64,000 bases of DNA from Schizochytrium sp. CCTCC M209059 (GCA_000818945.1 KN805449.1:1-64000), one strand, 5' to 3'; shown: positions 28,221-38,085, counted from the stretch's first letter. Made by a program: numbers and translations. The notes: generated by a model from the letters alone, not told the origin.

Positions 28221-29777
28221 ATGCTCGCGGCAGTGCGCAACGGGCTCGTCGGCCCGCAGGCCGCCAAGAAGGTGCAGTATGGCGCTCGCGCCCTGTCCTC
28301 GGCCACGCCGGAGAAGAAGGTCAAGCTGCCTCCCATGGTCTTCATCAAGGGTGAGGAGATGACCCGGTACTGCATGCAGCTCATCCTGGACAAGTGGATC
28401 GAGCCCCACTTTGACACCTCGAGCTGGGAATACTATGACCTGAGCTGCAAGGCCCGCGACGACTCCGAGGACAAGGTCCTCCACGATGCTGTCGAGGCTG
28501 GTCAGCGCATCAAGGCCATCTTTAAGGAGCCCACCGTGACCCCGACCGAGGTGCAAAAGAAAAAGATGGGCCTCCGCAAGACGTGGGGCAGCCCGAACGG
28601 CGCCATGCGCCGCGGATGGAACGGCATCACCATTAGCCGTGACACCATCATGATTGAGGGCATGGAGCTCGGCTACAAGAATCCGGTGCTCTTTGAACGC
28701 CATGCCGTCGGTGGCGAGTACAGCGCCGGCTACGCCACCGTGGGCAAGGGCGAGCTGCGCACCCTCTACTACCCGGAGGGCGTCAACCCGGAGAGCGAAC
28801 CCCAGGCCGGCAAGTTGGTCGACGCGCGTCACCTTCTTGACAGCGAGAGCGCCGTCGTCACCTACGACAACCCGCTCGACAACGTCACCGACCTCGCACA
28901 CCACTTTTTCACGCGCTGCCTCAAGGCTCGCGTCACCCCTTATGTCGTGACCAAGAAGACGGTCTTCAAGTGGCAGGAGGGCTTTTGGACCCGCCACAAG
29001 GACGTCTTTGACGAGCACTACAAGGAGCGCTTCCAGGAGGCCGGTCTTCTCGACAACACGGGCGGCGAGCTCCGCCACCTCATTTCGGACGCCGCCACCA
29101 TGCAGCTTATCCGCTGGACCGACGGTGGCTTTGGCTGCAGCTCCCACAACTATGACGGTGACATGCTCACCGACGAGCTTGCGCAGATTCACCGCTCCCC
29201 CGGTTTCATCACGAGCAACCTTATTGGCAAGTCCGAGGACGGCACCATGATCAAGGAGTTTGAGGCATCACACGGCACTGTCGCTGACATGTGGGAGGAT
29301 CACCTCGACGGCGAGGAGACCAGCCTGAACCCGCTCGGTCTTGTTGAGGCCCTCATTGGCGCCATGCAGCACTCTGCCGCGCTCTCCGACTGCGAGGACG
29401 AGGCCTTTATCGTCGACTACACGAACAAGATGCGCAGCACGATCCACAAGGCCTTTGTGGCTGGCAAGGGAACTCGCGATATTTCCGGCGACTCGGGCCT
29501 CACCACTGAGGCCTTTGTGGACCTCGTGGCCGAGGTTCTCGCCGGCAACGACTCGCTGCTCGAGAAGATCGAGGAGTCCTCTGACACCTCGGGCAAGGTC
29601 AAGCCCAAGACCAACCCCAGCTTTCGCCTCGTCGACAAGGAGCAGATGCAGTCCTTCTTTGCCGCCCTCGACACGGACAAGAACGGCGTCATCGACTATG
29701 AGGAGTTCGAATCTGGTATGATTCGTCTCGGCGTCTTCCCCAAGAAGTACTTCCCGGAGGGCCCGCCCAGCTTCTAA
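28221..29777 (+). CDS. IDH: Mitochondrial isocitrate dehydrogenase with C-terminal EF-hand
   Basis: The 518-residue enzyme is a homodimer-type isocitrate dehydrogenase. Residues 1-30 (MLAAVRNGLVGPQ...ALSSA) look like a mitochondrial presequence. The isocitrate/metal block NYDGDMLTDELAQ and the cofactor loop ASHGTVADMWEDH are clear. In NADP-dependent enzymes the loop reads HGTV(T)RHYR, with arginine and histidine gripping the 2'-phosphate; here those positions are A-D-M-W, which predicts NAD preference. Residues 484-495 (DTDKNGVIDYEE) form a textbook EF-hand calcium loop, with flanking helices, fused after the catalytic domain. Calcium could therefore tune flux through the citric acid cycle. 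IDH-EF-hand proteins have, to my recollection, been described in some marine algae, so the architecture is rare but perhaps not new. AGGCCTA lies 33 bp before the start. Confidence 0.9.
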   Translation: MLAAVRNGLVGPQAAKKVQYGARALSSATPEKKVKLPPMVFIKGEEMTRYCMQLILDKWIEPHFDTSSWEYYDLSCKARDDSEDKVLHDAVEAGQRIKAIFKEPTVTPTEVQKKKMGLRKTWGSPNGAMRRGWNGITISRDTIMIEGMELGYKNPVLFERHAVGGEYSAGYATVGKGELRTLYYPEGVNPESEPQAGKLVDARHLLDSESAVVTYDNPLDNVTDLAHHFFTRCLKARVTPYVVTKKTVFKWQEGFWTRHKDVFDEHYKERFQEAGLLDNTGGELRHLISDAATMQLIRWTDGGFGCSSHNYDGDMLTDELAQIHRSPGFITSNLIGKSEDGTMIKEFEASHGTVADMWEDHLDGEETSLNPLGLVEALIGAMQHSAALSDCEDEAFIVDYTNKMRSTIHKAFVAGKGTRDISGDSGLTTEAFVDLVAEVLAGNDSLLEKIEESSDTSGKVKPKTNPSFRLVDKEQMQSFFAALDTDKNGVIDYEEFESGMIRLGVFPKKYFPEGPPSF

Positions 29778-30049
29778 ATACAAAAGGTACCACCCTACCC
29801 TACAGAAGCAAGAGCTGCGTATACCATGCACGAGATGGTAGAATTGACGATAACGACAATGGCCACAGCCACAGCTACAGCCATAGCCAACCTTTTATTC
29901 CTGTCCTGTGGTAAAGGGCATGCGCGTGGTTGGGTGGGTGGCGTTGTGCCAGTCCTTTTGCCAAAGAAGAAAAAAGTTTCGCGTACTACGATCAGTCCAA
30001 TTTGTGAAGAAGAACTGATAAAGTAAGATTATACACAATCTGTTTACCC
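29778..30049. other. Spacer 3' of IDH
   Basis: The spacer has short CCACAG-type repeats near 29862-29886 and no credible gene. Confidence 0.4.
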
Positions 30050-30940
30050 GGTCACCTTGCATAAAGTGGTTGACTTTGATCGCGCCGAGCTCGTGCGTAC
30101 CGAGTCGACCGAGGCAAAGGAGACGGCTGCGGTTGAATTGGTCGCCCTCCGGGATTGTCTCGGGCTCGCGCGGATCGACGCCTCGCAGTCGTAGCATCCG
30201 CGTCCCGGGCAAGCTTCTTCAAGCGACTTGACATGTGAGATGAAAAGGAATTTTTGTATTGGAATGATGTCACCCGGCTGCTTGCGAAGCACTCAAAACT
30301 CACTTTCAGTACTGGTCGAGGATCTCGCTGTAGCCCTACAAGGTGCTGATCTTCTTCTTGGCCAGCATCAACTCGCGAATCTCCTTTTGGATGATGACAA
30401 GATTCTTGAAAATGTTGTTGAGTTGCTCGACCGCGTTGTTGCGCACATTGCGCAAGAGCGCCGTTCAAATCATGTAGCTGCAGATGGAGATGAGCACCTT
30501 GAGCTGCTTGAAAATCTCGCCCGTGGGGTAATTGGTTTTAAGTTTTGCACCGTGAATTACATGTCGGTGCACGGAAAAGCGCCACCCAACTAACAGCCTC
30601 GGCTTTCCTGGCGTACAGCTTCATGAGGAGTGACAAACTTTGCGTATTCGCGCATCGACCCGGTGTTGATGCAATTGCAGGCGAAGCAGGTCTCTTTGAA
30701 CTTGACCTCTGTGATCTGCTCGTACGTCATGGGGGAATCCTAACAGCCGCGCCGTAATTGTCTTCGTCGTCACCCATGCCCATGTATATATCATCAAAAG
30801 TATCGGTAACGTCGCGAGCGGAAACGGCCACCTGCATCTCGGCGCCGAGGCGCCGCTGCTTGACTCGCTCGTTCTGGAAGTCTTTGGTATTCACTGTACG
30901 TCCGATTCTATTCGCAAATGAGAGACGCGTGTTTCCCAAT
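30050..30940 (-). pseudogene. Decayed reading frame of unknown family
   Basis: Read leftward from 30940, coding-like pieces follow one another in shifting frames. The first has phrases such as FDDIYMGMGDDEDNYGAAV. A one-base shift in a C run then leads to MTYEQITEVKFKETCFACNC. Next comes a frame with HRHVIHGAKLKTNYPTGEIF and a helical stretch (EQLNNIFKNLVIIQKEIREL) broken by two stops, and finally GVDPREPETIPEGDQFNRS. The residue makeup is protein-like and unlike the surrounding low-complexity DNA. I do not recognise the family. A viral or mobile-element source is possible but not shown. No intact relative is present in the window. Confidence 0.4.
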
Positions 30941-31433
30941 GTATCATTGTGTGTTGAGGCAAAGTTCGCAATTTGAAAGAGATCAAAAGAAAGCTATCAT
31001 GACCCCGAAAGGGTCAGGTCAACAAGGAATTGTACTCACGCAAGAATCAGAGTCGTCTCTCTGCTATCAAAGCAGGGAGTCACTCGTCTTCAAGGTTGGA
31101 AGAGGCACGAGTCATGCCACGAACTTGCTTTATGAACATCATTCAATAGGTGCTCGCATCGAAGCAGAAATAAGTTCATGTTGAAAGTGCTTGCGCTGGT
31201 GAAATAGCTGTTTGTGGAACCGCCAGCAGTCCCACAGCTGTAACCGAGGTCGGGCGTGCCGGCGACCGATGCGCCCTCTCACGCCATTGGCGTCGCACAA
31301 GATGATGCACTTCTCACCTGCGTGGGCCATTGGGATCCAGATGTTGGAGGAGATGATGATGATGAACTTGAACAAGATAAAGAAGAAAATTGGTAGGCCT
31401 ACATGAGTGATTTGAGTGAGGGCATCATGATCA
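30941..31433. other. Spacer containing a broken tRNA-Gly
   Basis: The spacer resembles in part the 5' flank of the tRNA-Gly at 43265 (both have TCTCTCT...ATCAA, then ATCATTCAA before the tRNA). Apart from the tRNA relic I see only short, ambiguous coding-like pieces on either strand. Confidence 0.4.
31193..31215 (+). pseudogene. Broken tRNA-Gly fragment
   Basis: GCGCTGGTGAAATAGCTGTTTG matches the first ~33 bases of the seven intact tRNA-Gly genes except for an 11-base deletion that removes most of the D arm and A box. Similarity ends after TGTTTG. The internal promoter is destroyed, so it is not expected to be transcribed. Confidence 0.7.
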
Positions 31434-32426
31434 TCACGGAGAAGAAGACGGGGAAGCTGCAGGCGAAGACGAGGTTCCCGACGCGGAGGTCCCTGCATGA
31501 GGACAATTTGAAGAAAGAGAGAAGAGATTCTCCGTGGCTGTGAGAATATCAGGAATCGCCACATCTGGCAGCGCCGCTTCAAGTTTGCTCGTGTCAAGCA
31601 TGTTATTAGATCGCGGTGCCTTGAGCACGCGCGCCTGTTCTGCTTCGGTAAAGTTGCGCCACGTAAACCTTGGGTCCACGTACCGCCTGTAAAGCTCCAA
31701 ACACTGATTGTGCGAAATGACACCAGGGTTGGTAAAATTAAAAACGCCCGTTAGACCTCGTACTGCCATGAGCACGGACACGGGGAGCATATCAGGAAGG
31801 CTTGTCATGGAGTTTGGGATGTCAACGACACGCTCGTAGCGAGCAATCTTGTAGATAAAGTTGCGCGGCGCAGACATGTCCTCCGAGAGTGGCATGCGGA
31901 CTCGTAGCAGCAAGGTGTTGTTAAGGAAGGGCTGCACAAGTTCCTCGACCATGCCCTTGGTTTTAGAGTAGTAAGAGCCGTGAAAATTGGGTGCGTCTTC
32001 CTCGGTGAAGCCGCGTATTCCCCCCAATGGGTGTTCTGCGTTATACGAGTAAATGCAGCCTGTGGCAAAGATGGTGAGATGGATGCCAACCTCGTCACAA
32101 ACGTCGCAAAGGGTCAAAGTACCAAGGACGTTGGCGCGGACGGTCTCTTTGCGATGGTCTTCGCACCAGTCGACATTGGGTCTCCCTGTGACTCCGGCAG
32201 CGCAGAGGACGTGGGTGGGTTTCGTTTCGGCGAGCTCTTTCTTGACCTGGGCGCGGTCTTCCATGCGACTCTGCGCAACGATCACCTTGCAAGCAGGTGC
32301 CTGGTCTGCGATAATCTTGACGAGCGACTGTCCCAGCCAGCCGGTTCTGCCGCCAAAGACCAGGAAGCGGAGGTCGCGGCAGTCTTCCTCTGCGAGGCTC
32401 GAGTGGGCATCTCTCATGGCAGCCAT
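31434..32426 (-). CDS. NRS/ER-type nucleotide-rhamnose synthase (3,5-epimerase/4-reductase)
   Basis: The 330-residue protein is an extended short-chain dehydrogenase/reductase of the kind found as the C-terminal half of plant RHM proteins and as stand-alone NRS/ER. The Rossmann glycine motif reads FGGRTGWLGQ (residues 24-33), matching the RHM phrase GRTGWIGG. The catalytic pair is Y153 and K157 in YYSKTKG. ATGCIYSYNAEHP and GVFNFTNPGVISHN are also typical. The enzyme would convert a dTDP- or UDP-4-keto-6-deoxyglucose to the rhamnose nucleotide in the cytosol; the partner 4,6-dehydratase is not in the window. The last ~25 residues are a Ser/Pro-rich tail without family counterpart. Rhamnose would feed wall or scale polysaccharides or glycoproteins. 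Confidence 0.85.
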   Translation of the reverse strand: MAAMRDAHSSLAEEDCRDLRFLVFGGRTGWLGQSLVKIIADQAPACKVIVAQSRMEDRAQVKKELAETKPTHVLCAAGVTGRPNVDWCEDHRKETVRANVLGTLTLCDVCDEVGIHLTIFATGCIYSYNAEHPLGGIRGFTEEDAPNFHGSYYSKTKGMVEELVQPFLNNTLLLRVRMPLSEDMSAPRNFIYKIARYERVVDIPNSMTSLPDMLPVSVLMAVRGLTGVFNFTNPGVISHNQCLELYRRYVDPRFTWRNFTEAEQARVLKAPRSNNMLDTSKLEAALPDVAIPDILTATENLFSLSSNCPHAGTSASGTSSSPAASPSSSP

Positions 32427-32910
32427 GGTCGCTCACAGTTTCCCTCTTGCGCTCGCGGGCTGGCTGGCTGGCTGGCTGGCCAGTCGGCGCACGAGCGTCA
32501 GCACGAGCCCAGCAAGATCGTGGCGACGCCGCGCTTAAATGATCCCCGCGCCTTGCGGCGAACAAAAGGGGCTCGTTCGCCGAGGAGCGAACGTTTTGTT
32601 TCCGCGTCTCAGCCGACTTGGACCCGCCAACGTTCACAGTGCTCGATCAACTGATTCACTGTCGAAGCCTTCGAACTTTTCGCCCTGTCTGCTTCGGTTC
32701 ACGGGCGGACAGACCTGTAAATAGCTCCAGACACCGCTCGCTCTGCAGCACAAGTTGAACTCGGCGGGGACGGAGACGTCTCAAGCGAGGGGAGGCAGCG
32801 AGGACGCGCGCGCGCGCGCGCGTATTCTGCGCGGGACCCGACTCGGTATTGATTGGGATCGCGTGCGCCTGCTGCGTCGAGTCGGCGTCCACAACGAGGC
32901 GGTCAGCGAC
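32427..32910. promoter_or_regulatory. Divergent promoter region
   Basis: This 484-bp spacer has (GGCT)n at 32459-32480 and a (GC)n run at 32808-32822. Two genes start from its edges in opposite directions. Confidence 0.45.
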
Positions 32911-33366
32911 ATGCACCCGTTTTGGGCGACGGTGCTCGCCGTCGCTGTCGTGGTTCTGCTCGTATTCGTCCTCTGTGCGGGCCCGCTGCAGTCCTCGTCA
33001 AGGACTTCGAGCGCAAGAGCTGCATCATCGTCTGCAAGATCGTCATCCGCAGGAGCAGGAGAGAGAAATGGTGCTCAAGTAAACGGCGCGGCCACCTCGG
33101 GCTCTGCGAGGGCGATCGCAGGCTCAAGCTCGGGCGCAGACGGATCAACATCAGGAATTGTAAGCAGGAGAAAGCCCGCGCCTGCGGCAAACAGTGGAGG
33201 CGCATCTGGCTCAAAGCAGGCGCAGGCGAAGAACCAGCGCATGGATGCGCTCAAGGAGGAAGCACGCGCGCGCTACTTGAAGCTTCACCCTGATTTTGTT
33301 CCTCCAGATCAAGCCGAGCCTTCTCTACCCGCTGCTACATCAATGGAAACCAAGAAGGACGCATGA
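32911..33366 (+). CDS. Small single-pass membrane protein, unknown function
   Basis: From the ATG at 32911 the product is 151 residues. Residues ~4-25 (TVLAVAVVVLLVFVLCAGPL) form one transmembrane helix. A long Ser/Ala/Gly-rich linker follows, then a charged helical tail with DALKEEARARYLKLHP near residues 112-127. The upstream in-frame extension is encoded by a GC-rich repeat and is unlikely to be used. The layout (N-terminal anchor, disordered linker, short helix facing the cytosol) resembles ER or vesicle tail proteins, but I do not recognise a family. Confidence 0.5.
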   Translation: MHPFWATVLAVAVVVLLVFVLCAGPLQSSSRTSSARAASSSARSSSAGAGERNGAQVNGAATSGSARAIAGSSSGADGSTSGIVSRRKPAPAANSGGASGSKQAQAKNQRMDALKEEARARYLKLHPDFVPPDQAEPSLPAATSMETKKDA

Positions 33367-34004
33367 AGATTTTCCTTGGTTATTGTTTGCAGAATAGTGG
33401 GCTTATATGCGAGGGCGAACGAAGGCGAGAGGCTAGAGGCAGTGGTGTCCTTCTCTATGGCGTCCTTCTTTCTCTTTCCATCTCTCTTTCTCTACGAAAG
33501 CATTTTGTGGGAAATCTTTGGCTTTAGGCTTGATGGCAGCCTTGTTGTTGCAATGGCCTCTCGGACTGACAGGAGCCAGATCAGATAGAAGGTAGAGAAA
33601 ACTCACTGCGCACGTGGCAGGCTACCAATGTCCCTTCCCCACGTCCGTCTTCCCCCTCTACAAGACCAAGAATCAAATGCGGTCAAAGCGCTTGGGCCTG
33701 CATTCCATGTCACTCGTTGATGGCTTGCCAAAGAAAAAGTCAGTATCCATTCAGGCACGTGGCTGGCTGGCCTTCTGTGCCGATCGCACGGTCCGCGTCA
33801 ACTCAGCACCATGATGGTTGATAATTGATAAAACAGAAACCCCTTTGCCGATTAGAGGCCTCGCGGCCGAGCGAGTCCTTCCTTTCCTTTCCGGCCGGCC
33901 AGCCAAGACCGAAGGAAGCCCGAAAGCCCGGAACCTGCTCCGAGCGAAGGCAAAAGCGAAAGCGAAAGCGAGGCCGCACGAAGCTGGCGCGGAGCGGCAG
34001 CACA
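33367..34004. other. Intergenic spacer upstream of the LRR gene
   Basis: No gene is evident. The last 40 bp before the LRR start are a purine-rich (GCGAAA)n stretch (about 33950-33975). Confidence 0.45.
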
Positions 34005-35600
34005 ATGGCGCTGCTGCGACTGCCAGGCCCCGTGCGCGAGGTGGTGCTTGACTTCGTGGGCGTGCTCGAGGCCGGGAACGACCTCGAGCTAGCGCTGGCA
34101 TGGCGTCGCGAGCTCGGCGTCGGATGTGCGCGCGTGAGTGAATCGGCGGTGTGCTTGGCGGCAGACCGCGCCGTGCTCGGAGACCTGCGCGAGGTCGCGC
34201 TCGTCGGCAGGCATGGCGCCGGACGCCTCGACGCGCTCTGCCGCGCCGTCGGCGAGGAGACCTCGTCCATTATGCAGGTCGAAGTCGACGGTCTGCGCCT
34301 GAATAAAGCGCGCGAGCAGGCTCTCCTCCAGGACACAAAGCGTCTGCGTCGCGTCAAACTCTGCTCGGTCGGTTTGCAAACACTTTCCGTGTCGCGACTG
34401 GCCGTGTCGATTCGCGAGCTTGACTTGCGCGAGAACAATCTCTCCAAGGTCGAGAGCTTGCGAGGCATTTTCCGCCTCCGCTCCCTAAACCTGAGCGGCA
34501 ACCACGTGTACGCCTCGGGTGCCAAGCTCTTGGCAGACCTTGCTTCACGTGGCGGTTGTCTGCAGGAACTCTTTCTCGCGCGCGCTCAAGTTGGAGCCGA
34601 AGGTGCACGTGCCTTGCTTTCCTGTACAACGCTGGACGCCCTCGACCTCAGCGGCAATGCCTTGCGACGCGATGGCGCCGATGCTTTTGTAGAACTTTCA
34701 CCGCAGTGGACATTGCGCAAACTATGGATGTCACGCAATGGGATCCCCGGAGACCGCCTCGACGGCTTGCGTACGCTCTCAAAGCTAGAATTTCTCGATA
34801 TTTCGCACAATCATCTCGGCGCAGAGGGATCGACCCGTATTGTCGCTGCTGAAGCAAACCATTTGCGCGAGCTAGTGCTCGGGCACAATCAGCTTGGGCA
34901 CATTGACGAGACACTCTCGTCGACATCGCTACGTTTGCGGCGCCTCGACGTGACGGGTGCCGAGTGGAGTGGAGAAAACTCGCTGCAGCGCTTTGTTGCA
35001 GGGCTCGTTCCTTCTCGTCTAGACGAGAGTCTTGTCGGCAACCTACCCGCTTTGCTGGATTTGAATTTGGCGCATTGTAATCTAGAAGACGAGGACGCCG
35101 CGCGCCCGCTGGCAGCCTGCATGCCTGGACTCGTGGCGCTCCGTCTCGCGGGAAATCTTCTCGGAAGTCGAGGTGCCGTGATTTTGGCAAAGGCTCTCGA
35201 TGAAAACACGAGCGTGCGTGTGTTGGACCTTTCGGATAATCGAATCGGGCCTCAAGGTGCCGAGGCCCTGGCGCGCGCTGTGGAAAATAACAAGACGCTC
35301 CGCGAGCTTGAATTGCGCTGCAATCGAGCTGGTACGACTGGTGTTCAAGCTTTTGCTGCCTGCATATCTTCTCAGACGTCTCGACTACGCAGACTCAACT
35401 TTGCCTTTAACGGCGTCGAGTTCGACGCCGCTGCAACCCTTGCCCCACTTCTCGCTGCTTCGAAGCTCTTGTATTTGGGGCTGGCTGACAACTTTCTTTC
35501 GCCGGAAGGCGTTCAACTTCTTATCCAGGCCGAAAAACCCTTTTCCATGCATGTCGACACTAGGTCGGCTTCCGTTGTGCGGCGGGTCGTTGTGACGTAG
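34005..35600 (+). CDS. Leucine-rich-repeat protein, ribonuclease-inhibitor type
   Basis: Starting at the ATG at 34005 the protein has 531 residues. Residues 1-45 (MALLRLPGPVREVVLDFVGV...) resemble an F-box-like helical start. From about residue 110 to the end runs a series of LRRs of the RI/NLR type, with phrases such as LRSLNLSGNHVYASGAKLL, LDALDLSGNALRRDGADAF and VLDLSDNRIGPQGAEALAR. No nucleotide-binding domain or transmembrane helix is present. Such proteins usually act as interaction scaffolds or ubiquitin-ligase adaptors; the F-box reading is tentative. The open frame upstream to 33825 lacks an ATG and is low complexity. Confidence 0.7.
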   Translation: MALLRLPGPVREVVLDFVGVLEAGNDLELALAWRRELGVGCARVSESAVCLAADRAVLGDLREVALVGRHGAGRLDALCRAVGEETSSIMQVEVDGLRLNKAREQALLQDTKRLRRVKLCSVGLQTLSVSRLAVSIRELDLRENNLSKVESLRGIFRLRSLNLSGNHVYASGAKLLADLASRGGCLQELFLARAQVGAEGARALLSCTTLDALDLSGNALRRDGADAFVELSPQWTLRKLWMSRNGIPGDRLDGLRTLSKLEFLDISHNHLGAEGSTRIVAAEANHLRELVLGHNQLGHIDETLSSTSLRLRRLDVTGAEWSGENSLQRFVAGLVPSRLDESLVGNLPALLDLNLAHCNLEDEDAARPLAACMPGLVALRLAGNLLGSRGAVILAKALDENTSVRVLDLSDNRIGPQGAEALARAVENNKTLRELELRCNRAGTTGVQAFAACISSQTSRLRRLNFAFNGVEFDAAATLAPLLAASKLLYLGLADNFLSPEGVQLLIQAEKPFSMHVDTRSASVVRRVVVT

Positions 35601-36154
35601 TGACATGATCGGTCGACAAGTAGACAAAAGTGCCCGGATCTCGGCGCACTTGAATTGTATGTCACATGTTATAATCAAAATCGTAAACTTTAACCAACAG
35701 GAAAGAAGGTCTCCACTATCTGAAATGACAGAATCGGCGTAAAATTGAAATCTGCTGATTCTTTCGAGCACTCATTTTCCGCCGACGATCTGAAACGGAG
35801 TGACAAAGCAATATAGAAACTCTATGTTCTTTCGACAAGCTCCTGCCATGGGTCCTATAGAAGACTTTCCCAAAACACGATTATTTACGTCCGCGTCCGC
35901 GAGGATGCAGACCTTGCCACGCATCATCAATGTCATACTTCTTGCCAAACTGGCTGGAGTGGTTTCGTTGATCTTTATGATGCAATACGGATGACGGCGA
36001 TATTCATGATATGAGATTGACGATCTGCATGATTACGCCGAGCTCCAAGTTAGCGAACAGCCAGCGGAGCACATTCTGACGAGTGCTTCCACGTTTTATT
36101 TGTACCTATCAACGATTGTCACGCAAGAAGGAGGAAAGACGTTCTCTTCTAATC
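35601..36154. other. Spacer upstream of first intact tRNA-Gly
   Basis: Short coding-like pieces occur on the minus strand around 35830-36060 (for example KVCILADADV) but no frame exceeds about 45 codons. They may be remnants like those at 36.4-37.9 kb. Confidence 0.35.
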
Positions 36155-36225
36155 GCGCTGGTGGTTTAGTGGTAAAATAGCTGTTTGCCATGCGGCTGCC
36201 CCGGGTTCGATTCCCGGCCAGCGCT
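36155..36225 (+). tRNA. tRNA-Gly (GCC), copy 1
   Basis: The 71-base gene folds as a cloverleaf: acceptor stem GCGCTGG/CCAGCGC, anticodon loop TTGCCAT (anticodon GCC), T arm CCGGGTTCGATTCCCGG. The A box (TGGTTTAGTGG) and B box (GGTTCGATTCC) are intact, no intron is present, and a long T run follows at 36231 as a Pol III terminator. Confidence 0.97.
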
Positions 36226-36336
36226 TACTTTTTTTTTTTGCTTTTCTTTTATCTTTTTTTTTTTAAAATCCGTGGCGCAACTTCTAGTTTCTCTTTCAGT
36301 TTTGTTTATTAGGTCTTCCGTGAGAAGAGAGGATTA

Positions 36337-36382
36337 CGTCGTGACTCCCGTCGTGACTCCCGTCATGACTCCCGTCGTGACT
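36337..36382. repeat. 12-bp repeat GTGACTCCCGTC
   Basis: About four copies of a 12-bp unit, shortly after tRNA-Gly copy 1. Confidence 0.85.
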
Positions 36383-36424
36383 TAAAAGTTGTAGGAATAC
36401 TACCTGCCACTGATGCCTATTCTC

Positions 36425-37210
36425 TTTTTAATCCTTACACTCGCTCACATCACATTATGTATGAGTGTGTCTTCAAATTTCCAACCGTTGCGTCTAGTTT
36501 CCTCAGCCTCGGCGAGATCGGATACATCGATCTCGGCCTTGGCGGCCTTCAACGCCTCCTTTGCTTGCGCAGTCACTTACTTCTTGTATCGTTGTCACTG
36601 CTGCTGTCGTTACTATTTGTTGATCTGTTTGCGGGCCTTCTCGCGAATTTTGGTGATGGCCTCCTCGCGAGTGTCATCTCTCTCCTTGCGAAGCTTGTTG
36701 ACTACCGCGACCGTCCTCGTTTGGCGCAAAGCCACATCGCACCAGAATGCCATTGACCTGTTGTTATAATGCGTGGTTTCTTGAGGTCTTGCAAACCCAG
36801 CTTTCCCGTGCTCAGCATGCGTTAGGGCTTGACGAGGATGCGCTTGTCCTTGTGTTACTAGGGTAGTGACCGCTCAACTCATTTGAAGTTCCATCACGTT
36901 TTGGCGGGGCGTCAAAATATGAGACCTTTGTGAATTGAGCATCAGCGCTGCGCTCGCCTCCGTCCGAACCGAGAACAAGGCACTCACTCCTCCGTGTGGC
37001 CTCCGCTATTCCGCATTGCACGATTTCACCTGCATGCCATTGATCTCGAGCATGGCGCGACCCTCTCCTTCGACGATTGTGAGTCTTTCGAAGAGAGAGA
37101 GCACAAGGCATGCTTGTCTCGCATACTTTTCTCCGCGAAGCAGATGTCTTTCTCACAATCACCTCCGAGGAGAACAACGGTTGCACAGTAGACTTGAGTG
37201 GCTCCAACTG
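36425..37210 (-). pseudogene. Decayed reading frame(s), unknown family
   Basis: Read leftward, protein-like pieces appear in several frames: FERLTIVEGEGRAMLEINGM, then LGSDGGERSADAQFTKVSYF, then KLRKERDDTREEAITKIREK (a charged coiled coil ending in stops), then AKEALKAAKAEIDVSDLAEA. Stops and frameshifts separate them. I do not recognise the family. The pieces lie between tRNA-Gly copies 1 and 2. Confidence 0.35.
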
Positions 37211-37239
37211 CTTGCCATCTGGCGGATTCGCGCTTTGCC

Positions 37240-37863
37240 AATGGCTGCCACTTGGTCAAGAATTGTTGAAACGTCTGATGTAATGTGCAGGCTCTTGGAT
37301 GCTTGCACTTCTCGAGGCTGCGACGACGGTCCGCCTGTGTACTCGCGAGTCGTGAAGGAATTGAATAGCCTCCGCGAGCGAGCTCAGATCGCTGCGGTTA
37401 TTGAGAGCAACGCACCTACCGTTCGAGGCTACCGTAAGGGAGCAGGAGCTGAGCGTTTAAACTATTTCAAGAAGTTCAATCAATCAACTCCACGTAACTT
37501 TTGTCTTTCGTTCATGCGTTCATGTCCAACTTTTAGGCACTCGCTCACTCACTTACGTAAGTAAACAGACTCCCGCAGTCCAGACTGGACCGCCCGTTTC
37601 TCAGAGCCCTAGAATGGAAATCCTCAAAGCTTTACGCGTTCACATGAACTTCATCATGGGTTGCGTTTTCGACAACGAGGAGCAGCGAGCTCTTCGGATT
37701 GTTGAGCTAGACTATACACATCGATACCAACGTGGACGCTCACCAATCCAATCTGCTGGACTACAAGCAAAATGGCAAAAACGAGGTCTTCTTCAATATT
37801 GACGGGCACTGCACACCAATGGGTCTGCTGGAGGTGACCGGATTTGTTTCATTATGCAAAGGC
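37240..37863 (+). pseudogene. Decayed reading frame(s) on the plus strand, unknown family
   Basis: A frame through 37240-37564 contains SRVVKELNSLRERAQIAAVI and ends in a stop. After it, 37614-37713 encodes NFIMGCVFDNEEQRALRIVE, and a frame change leads to IDTNVDAHQSNLLDYKQNGK and EVFFNIDGHCTPMGLLEVTG up to a stop near 37860. The pieces look like one broken gene. No family is recognised. Confidence 0.35.
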
Positions 37864-37915
37864 CTATGAACTACCACAATTGTTCTCGAGGTTGTGGGAG
37901 AAAAAAAAAGAGGTA

Positions 37916-37986
37916 AGCGCTGGCCGGGAATCGAACCCGGGGCAGCCGCATGGCAAACAGCTATTTTACCACTAAACCACCAGCGC
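37916..37986 (-). tRNA. tRNA-Gly (GCC), copy 2
   Basis: Identical over 71 bases to copy 1, on the opposite strand. Its transcript would end in the T run complementary to the A9 tract at 37901-37909. Confidence 0.97.
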
Positions 37987-38085
37987 TAGCTATCGAAGCG
38001 AAGTCATTGACGCTCCTTATGCAGCGACAGCTCATTGGTATTGATATACTACTATTGGTATTGTTCAACCTCACGAAAGCTGCAA

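Noticed and set aside
30050..37863. Claim that the decayed frames are an endogenous giant virus or mirusvirus
   Set aside because: I found no hallmark protein (capsid, polymerase, packaging ATPase) in the pieces, so origin stays open.
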